Source: a virus
Length of the DNA stretch: 41,441 nt
Direction: 5' to 3' (one strand)
IMG/VR virus record: IMGVR_UViG_3300044800_000256
Span: 1-41,441 of that record
In this document: positions 36,651 to 41,441 of the stretch, in pieces
Numbering within the stretch: position 1 is the first letter of the stretch
Layout of the letters: every line of letters begins with the position of its first letter
The notes under the pieces: generated by a model
What the model saw: only the letters and a program-made list of their open reading frames with translations
Databases searched by the model: none
What the model was told of the DNA's origin: nothing
Program-made: the position numbers and the translations under genes

Positions 36651-36763
36651 TTGACAGAAAACACGATTCGGTTTGATTGTAGAAGTATCGTCGAGCAACA
36701 TGCCCTCCCCCAGGGAATCAGCAATGGCTCAAGTCAGAAATGGCTTGGGCCATTGTCTTTTTT
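36651..36763 (+). promoter_or_regulatory. structured late leader element, copy E4
   Basis: TTGACA (36651), a possible weak -10 near 36674-36683, then TCGAGCAACATG, CCCT-CCCCC-AGGG (36703-36715), GGGAATCAGC, and a perfect 11-bp stem AATGGCTCAAG/CTTGGGCCATT (36723-36733 with 36744-36754). A U-rich tail (TTGTCTTTTTT) makes this copy a textbook intrinsic terminator. The ATGGCTCAA start inside the stem opens a 21-codon frame whose stop overlaps the next gene start. Confidence 0.75.
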
Positions 36764-36785
36764 ACGTTAGGAGCAATGATCTGCG

Positions 36786-37337
36786 ATGAAGTGCACCATT
36801 GACGGTTGTCCAAATGAAGCGGGAGTATCGGGATCGGCGCGAGGATGGTGCCGTGCTCACTATCGCAGATGGCAGCGTTACGGAACTGTCGATGAACCAT
36901 TGCGCCGTATACCCAGTTGGAAAGATACTCAATGCGCAGTGGCCGGATGCAACAACGAAGCCAAATCAAATGGATTGTGTGGTAATCATTATGCAACGCA
37001 AAGGAGACGAAATAACCCAGAGGCACAACGAATTCGGAATCTCGCATTTAAGAAAAAAATGCGCGCAGAACAAGAACTCAAAATGGGAAGACCTCGCCCA
37101 TCGCATTGCGAACTCTGTGGTAGTGCTTCGTATGGACGTGGAAACAAAAAAGAAGCAGGAATCTGCTTTGATCACGATCACAAAACCGGAAAAGCGCGCG
37201 GGTGGCTCTGCGACCGATGCAACAAAATGTTGGGTCTGGCACATGATGACATTGGGCTTCTGAAGGCGATGGTTTCTTATCTGGAGGAACATGTCGATGA
37301 GCAAACTAACGTACAAACGACGGAAAAAGCTGCCTAG
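36786..37337 (+). CDS. recombination endonuclease VII-like HNH protein
   Basis: This 183-aa protein has two N-terminal zinc clusters (CTIDGCPNEAGVSGSARGWCRAHY-type and CAVAGCNNEAKSNGLCGNHY) and a C-terminal domain with CELCGSASYGR, CFDHDHKTGKARGWLCDRCN and KMLGLAHDD, the His-Asp-His and Cys pattern of T4 endonuclease VII-type (HNH/His-Me) nucleases. Such enzymes resolve branched DNA before packaging. The start overlaps the leader-frame stop of element E4. In the late region it likely trims recombination intermediates. Confidence 0.85.
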   Translation: MKCTIDGCPNEAGVSGSARGWCRAHYRRWQRYGTVDEPLRRIPSWKDTQCAVAGCNNEAKSNGLCGNHYATQRRRNNPEAQRIRNLAFKKKMRAEQELKMGRPRPSHCELCGSASYGRGNKKEAGICFDHDHKTGKARGWLCDRCNKMLGLAHDDIGLLKAMVSYLEEHVDEQTNVQTTEKAA

Positions 37338-37551
37338 TTCCGTATTTGCGGAACCCAGCAAAAGAAAATACCCACTCGACACGAGGAACAGAGCCAGAAA
37401 TGCGTTGGCGCGCGTTTCGCAGCATGGAACTTCTGCAGAAAAAGCTGAGGTTCGGCGCAAGGTACACGGAAAATATCCAGGCATTGGCGTAAGTGGGATA
37501 AAAACTGCGAAGAAAAGTTCCATCCGCAAACGGGCTATGACAAAGAGGTGA
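37297..37551 (+). CDS. 84-aa basic phage hypothetical
   Basis: GGAGG lies upstream of ATG 37291 and ATG 37297; the latter has better spacing (9 nt). The gene overlaps the nuclease gene by 41 nt. The product reads LTYKRRKKLPSSVFAEPSKR, then DTRNRARNALARVSQHGTSA and VRRKVHGKYPGIGVSG, a pattern I recall from many phages (a conserved small protein of unknown function). Strongly basic; probably nucleic-acid-binding. Confidence 0.65.
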   Translation: MSKLTYKRRKKLPSSVFAEPSKRKYPLDTRNRARNALARVSQHGTSAEKAEVRRKVHGKYPGIGVSGIKTAKKSSIRKRAMTKR

Positions 37552-37554
37552 GCA

Positions 37555-37824
37555 ATGGCAAAGAAAAGAACACGAGCAATTTCACAAAATGAACCGCAAA
37601 GATCTGGCAGAGTGAACGCTTCCATCGATAGCGTGGAGAATGGTTACATTGTTCACACCAGCAGCGATGGAGGTGGCCCAAATGGATCCTATGTCAGCAA
37701 AACCTTTGTTGCTCCAAATCACAATGCTGCATTGCGAATTGCTTCCGCACACATTGAATGTTGCGGATTGAAAGCAAAAGGCAAAAAAGCAAAGGCAGGA
37801 AAAACCCGGACGACGAAGCGGTAA
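37555..37824 (+). CDS. 89-aa basic hypothetical protein
   Basis: The start follows the preceding stop by 3 nt, with GAGG (AAAGAGGTGAGCAATG) as ribosome site. The product has a beta-like centre (ASIDSVENGYIVHTSSDGGG) with two Cys at ECC, and a Lys/Arg-rich tail (KAKGKKAKAGKTRTTKR). It is the third basic protein in this block. No family recognised. Confidence 0.55.
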   Translation: MAKKRTRAISQNEPQRSGRVNASIDSVENGYIVHTSSDGGGPNGSYVSKTFVAPNHNAALRIASAHIECCGLKAKGKKAKAGKTRTTKR

Positions 37825-37828
37825 ACAG

Positions 37829-39142
37829 ATGGCATCCTACAGTTGGCTCACTTACGTGACAGCACGGCAACAGCTTGCCTCGCGGCTGGCTGATTCAGGA
37901 AATGTCTTTTGGACGGATGCTGAAAACGGCCTTTACATTCAAAAAGCGCTGCGCATGTTCAATGCAATGACCTTTACATGGAAAACGGATTTTACGTATA
38001 ACTCAACCAGTCTTTGGAACTCGCTGGGATCGCTTGCTTCTTCACCGCGGTTGCGGACTCTGACCGACACTAATTCTTACACCATGATGGAATATATGCT
38101 GTTGGAGCCACCAACGGGAGGAACCTGGACAGGAACGAGTCAATTTACAATCAGTGATCTTTCTCAGGCTTTGCAGCGGCGTCGGGACGAGATATTGCAG
38201 ATATCCAACTGCAATCAGTTGCTCTTGCAGAATATTACATTAATACCAAGCACCAGGCGCACGACTCTGCCGGACACGGTGATTGACGTAGAACGCGTGC
38301 GCTATATTCCTGTGACCGGATCGCCCAATACGTTATATCGGGATGACACAGTTGCTCAGGAATTTTATGAGGCTGGATTTTTGCAGATGCCGAGCGGAAC
38401 TCCGCAGACTTTTATGCTTTCTTCGGAACCGCCATTAACCTGGGATGTAGACATTCCTCCGAATCTGCCGGGCAAGTATGAAGCTATAGTTTTGGAATCA
38501 GGAACGGCGTTTAGTCCACCTACCGCAACTCTGCTGGGAATTCCCAATGATTTTGCATGGGCATTGGAATGGGGTGCGCTGGCAGATCTGCTGGGCCGCG
38601 AAAGTGAAGCTACAGACCAGCAGCGGGCCTCTTACTGTTTACGCCGTTATCAGGACGGCTTAAACCTGCTGCTGAAGACTCCCTGGACGATGCTGGCACG
38701 TGTGAATGGCGTAGCTTGTGACATGCCGTCGATTGTGGAGATGGATCGCTACATGCCGGAATGGGACTCTACGCCGACCAGCTTCGGTCCTTGTGTGGTT
38801 CTGGGAGGAATCGACTTTTTGGCTGCGCCCACAGAATCCGGGATTGGTGTAACGGTTTTAGCTAATGCTCCGGTTCCGTCTGCTGACTCAGATTACGTAC
38901 AGGTTTCCCGTAGCAATTGGGATGTTGTGCTTGATTTGGCACAGAGTCTGGCCTGCTTCAAAATGGGGGGTGCCGAATTTCAGCAGGGACTGGAACTGGA
39001 AAGTCGGGCAATCCAGGCTTGCGCAGTGGAGAATACACGTTTGAAAAGTACAGGATCATTTGCAGATATTCTGGTGCAGCGTGGACAGGCGCAGGATCGC
39101 AACCAAGCACGATTCAACGATGCAAACCAAAAGTCAAAGTAG
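37829..39142 (+). CDS. 437-aa neck/connector-like structural protein
   Basis: The product starts MASYSWLTYVTARQQLASRL and has WTDAENGLYIQKALRMFNAM near residue 30, a pattern seen in podovirus-like connector or adaptor proteins. The middle is beta-rich, with LEWGALADLLGRESEATDQQ as a helical segment and FKMGGAEFQQGLELESRAIQ near the C-terminus. The ribosome site is weak. It precedes the last fibre gene. Structural role inferred. Confidence 0.5.
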   Translation: MASYSWLTYVTARQQLASRLADSGNVFWTDAENGLYIQKALRMFNAMTFTWKTDFTYNSTSLWNSLGSLASSPRLRTLTDTNSYTMMEYMLLEPPTGGTWTGTSQFTISDLSQALQRRRDEILQISNCNQLLLQNITLIPSTRRTTLPDTVIDVERVRYIPVTGSPNTLYRDDTVAQEFYEAGFLQMPSGTPQTFMLSSEPPLTWDVDIPPNLPGKYEAIVLESGTAFSPPTATLLGIPNDFAWALEWGALADLLGRESEATDQQRASYCLRRYQDGLNLLLKTPWTMLARVNGVACDMPSIVEMDRYMPEWDSTPTSFGPCVVLGGIDFLAAPTESGIGVTVLANAPVPSADSDYVQVSRSNWDVVLDLAQSLACFKMGGAEFQQGLELESRAIQACAVENTRLKSTGSFADILVQRGQAQDRNQARFNDANQKSK

Positions 39143-39171
39143 GAAGTGGTACAATGGCGGCAATATACCTG

Positions 39172-39254
39172 AGCAGTATGCCCTCCCCAGAGGAATAAGC
39201 CATAGCTCAAGTCTCGTTTCAGGAGACGATTGTGGCGAATCCTCAGAGCTATAG
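39172..39254 (+). promoter_or_regulatory. structured late leader element, copy E5 (divergent)
   Basis: GAGCAGTATGCCCTCCCC matches TCGAGxRACATGCCC of the other copies. Hairpin 1 is CCTC-CCCA-GAGG (39182-39193). Hairpin 2 has changed bases but keeps pairing: ATAGCTC (39202-39208) with GAGCTAT (39246-39252), and inside it GTCTC/GAGAC (39211-39227) masks the AGGAG ribosome site of the fibre gene. A TACAAT box lies near 39150. Confidence 0.55.
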
Positions 39255-41441
39255 CCGGATAAAAGATGGTCTTCGCTTTCGGCCTGGCGGCATTGATACC
39301 GTCAGAGCGGTGGATCAACTTGTCCAGCCGGGCGAATATGCCTATCTCCAAAATGTTCGTGGGTACCTTCAGGATCGCCTGATCGGACGAACAACGGAAT
39401 CAAGCGCACTGCTTACGCTCGGCGCAGTTCCTCATACAATGCGTCGACTTAATGATTCAACTCCGCAGGGTCCTTCTTCCGGATATGTCAGAATCATCGG
39501 CGCAGCAGGATTAATGTATGTAAACGAAACGGAAGTTGCTTCAGGACTCAGCGGTAATTCCGTTGCTATGATCCCGTTTCGACCCAACACTTCTGTTGAG
39601 CCATGGATGTATATCGGCGACTCTTCGACGAATGTCACGATCACCAGTTCTTTGTTTAACTGCGCGGGGATGCTGAAGATCCGGTCTGACGGCTTGACCT
39701 ACAAAACAGGAATTAAAGAACCCCAGGATGCACCTATTGTAAGCACGGGTAGCTACACGACAACCGGTACAGATGTTCTGTCCGCGACAGCGATGCCCTG
39801 GACCAATCGCGGCGGAATTAATGCAAACTGGAATTATGGAGGAACGGAAACCGCAGCTGTCACAAATCCAGTTGTAATCAATACGCCCGTGGAAAACTCT
39901 AACGTAACTCTGTCGATCACGGGTACAGCAACAACGATTAATGGATTAAGCAATGTTAGTCCAGGCACTTCCAGCTCAAGTTGGGTGGGTTCGACCTATC
40001 CAGGCCATTTTTTAAAAACGCCTGCCTCTTCGTGCTCAGTCGTGGTTGCAGCATTCACGGATGCAAACGGGAATGTTATCGGAGAAACTTCGTCGACAAC
40101 AACGGGATATATCTATGACGTTGGGGCAGGTACTGTTTTAACTGTTCCGGTAAATGCCGTGCAATTGCACGTGGGAATTAACTCGTCAGGTGGAAGTTTT
40201 TCGGCAAATAGTGGAAGTTTTACTTTGAACTGGACAGTTATAACGCCAGCTACTGCAACCGTTGTTTCGCTTTATAGCACCATTACGGCATATTACTGGG
40301 GCGATTCACCGCATTCCGGACCAGTAGCAACTTACATCTGGAAGAATCCAGAAGATTCCGGTTCGGGAACGGCGCGCACCAGCAGCACGGCAGTCGGTTC
40401 TTCTACAAACAATTCGCTGATTTTCGATCCGAATCCAAGCAGTACAGAAGGAAATCCAAGCTATCCGGTCTATTGGACCACGCTAAATACAGATTCAACG
40501 ATTGAAGGAACTATTGATCTTTTTGCTACGGTGCTAGAATCTCAAGGCTATCAGGATTTTAACGTTTGCATCGTAGGAAGCATGTATATTCCACAGGCTG
40601 GAACGTATGCGTTTCGGATGGTCAATAAAGATCAGGCGATATTTGGCATTGGAGGAGGTGCTACAACTTCGCTGGGAACTGTTAAAGGATATTACGCACA
40701 AACCGAGACTGTTGTTGACGCATTACCACTGATGGCGGTAGGCGGAATTAATGGTGAAGGATCCGCTGTAACAACCAACTTTAATGTCACATTCAGCGAG
40801 TCCGGGACATATAGTTTTGAAGTTGATTGGGATTATTGGTATCACAGTGGACGCTCATTGGTCATCAAGTGTGCACCGACGCCAGGTGCTGCAGTTACAA
40901 CTATTCCGCCACTTTCCACAAACGTACGCACAAGCGTTACGTACGAATATGTTTACCGGTCTTCAAAAACAGGTGCAATGTCGAACCCTTCTCCGGCATC
41001 CACCTCACAAAGTGTTCCTGTATTGGCAAACACGGTAACGTCAGTCTATTCTACCGACCCACAGGTAGATAAGGTTGATTATTATCGGCAGGATGCTAGT
41101 TTATCGAGTTACACGTATATTGCCACCGGACCCAATGATAATGCGAACAGCGGGTATAACACACCGATTCAGGATACGGTCAGCGATTCAGCGGCATCAG
41201 CGAACACCACAATCAGCACAAACAATTTTGAACCATTTCCATCAATCGACACGCCTAAATCCGGAGTGGTCAATATTTCTGGTGGCACTATTACCTGGAT
41301 TAGTGGAGATACCTTCAATATGCGTTGGTTACCCGGTACGGTCATTCTGATTGGATCGCCAACACAATTGGCGTATTCGTTTTATACGCGTCCAACATCA
41401 ACTACAACGATGTATCTTCCGGATGCGCCGGATGGAACGAG
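39232..41441 (+). CDS. large fibre-like protein, C-terminus beyond window
   Basis: From GTG 39232 (AGGAG 6 nt upstream) the frame stays open to the right edge, giving at least 736 residues. The product begins MANPQSYSRIKDGLRFRPGG (first residue encoded GTG) and contains AVDQLVQPGEYAYLQNVRGY. It is then Ser/Thr/Gly-rich and beta-heavy. Two segments, VGSMYIPQAGTYAFRMVNKD and NVTFSESGTYSFEVDWDYWY, look like PA14/carbohydrate-binding-type beta domains. A receptor-binding tail protein is likely. Confidence 0.65.
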   Translation, partial: MANPQSYSRIKDGLRFRPGGIDTVRAVDQLVQPGEYAYLQNVRGYLQDRLIGRTTESSALLTLGAVPHTMRRLNDSTPQGPSSGYVRIIGAAGLMYVNETEVASGLSGNSVAMIPFRPNTSVEPWMYIGDSSTNVTITSSLFNCAGMLKIRSDGLTYKTGIKEPQDAPIVSTGSYTTTGTDVLSATAMPWTNRGGINANWNYGGTETAAVTNPVVINTPVENSNVTLSITGTATTINGLSNVSPGTSSSSWVGSTYPGHFLKTPASSCSVVVAAFTDANGNVIGETSSTTTGYIYDVGAGTVLTVPVNAVQLHVGINSSGGSFSANSGSFTLNWTVITPATATVVSLYSTITAYYWGDSPHSGPVATYIWKNPEDSGSGTARTSSTAVGSSTNNSLIFDPNPSSTEGNPSYPVYWTTLNTDSTIEGTIDLFATVLESQGYQDFNVCIVGSMYIPQAGTYAFRMVNKDQAIFGIGGGATTSLGTVKGYYAQTETVVDALPLMAVGGINGEGSAVTTNFNVTFSESGTYSFEVDWDYWYHSGRSLVIKCAPTPGAAVTTIPPLSTNVRTSVTYEYVYRSSKTGAMSNPSPASTSQSVPVLANTVTSVYSTDPQVDKVDYYRQDASLSSYTYIATGPNDNANSGYNTPIQDTVSDSAASANTTISTNNFEPFPSIDTPKSGVVNISGGTITWISGDTFNMRWLPGTVILIGSPTQLAYSFYTRPTSTTTMYLPDAPDGT

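Noticed and set aside
1-41441. tRNA or rRNA genes
   Set aside because: No cloverleaf with a TTCRA arm or rRNA-like stretch was noticed by eye; a tRNAscan run would be needed to exclude them.

Overview
The window looks like most of a tailed double-stranded DNA phage genome or prophage. The short-tail style of gene order (terminase, portal, scaffold, capsid, connector-like proteins, fibres, with no tape-measure gene in view) suggests a podovirus-like member of Caudoviricetes. The host cannot be read from the sequence. The promoters and Shine-Dalgarno sites are of ordinary bacterial type, and a soil bacterium such as an Acidobacteriota member is only a weak guess from the general look of the fibre and hypothetical proteins. 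No integrase, DNA polymerase, tRNA or rRNA was recognised.

Left arm, 1-12551, all on the minus strand: about 25 compact, mostly small genes. They include many Cys-rich zinc-ribbon miniproteins, an adenine-type DNA methyltransferase (NPPF), a DUF932-like protein, and an IS1595-type transposase translationally coupled to a small gene on each side. The genes are separated by recurring signals. A CTTTGATAG element often continues into GGTGACCAAATTTTTCAAC. A 17-bp palindrome (AGTCCRGAWTCYGGACT) lies in front of several genes, and GC-rich hairpins occur in three gaps. Two intergenic blocks of about 90 bp are near-identical duplicates.

Central switch region, 12552-14160: a divergent region with a ribbon-helix-helix-like regulator gene flanked by two copies of the 17-bp palindrome. 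About 890 bp without convincing genes follow, carrying many GCGCAGA repeats and a doubled GCGCATGTATACAG. An XRE-type HTH gene comes next, and its putative promoter contains one GCGCAGA box. This is the best candidate for a replication origin and/or the early/late control region.

Right arm, 14179-41441, all on the plus strand: accessory genes including a PAPS-reductase-like PP-loop protein, then terminase large subunit interrupted by a LAGLIDADG intein, portal, scaffold, major capsid protein, a PD-(D/E)XK-like protein, connector and decoration-like proteins, and several beta-rich fibres (two begin with Sec-type signal peptides). A lysis-like membrane cluster, a recombination endonuclease VII-like HNH protein with small basic proteins, another connector-like protein, and a large fibre running off the right edge complete it.

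The most striking feature of the right arm is a structured leader of about 70-110 nt that occurs five times (about 17.2, 24.0, 25.7, 36.7 and 39.2 kb). Each copy lies at the head of a gene block; three follow TTGAC-type promoter boxes. It has a small C-rich hairpin and, in four copies, a conserved 9-12 bp hairpin with a U-rich tail. A terminator-like hairpin just downstream of a promoter suggests an antitermination or attenuation system for the late genes.
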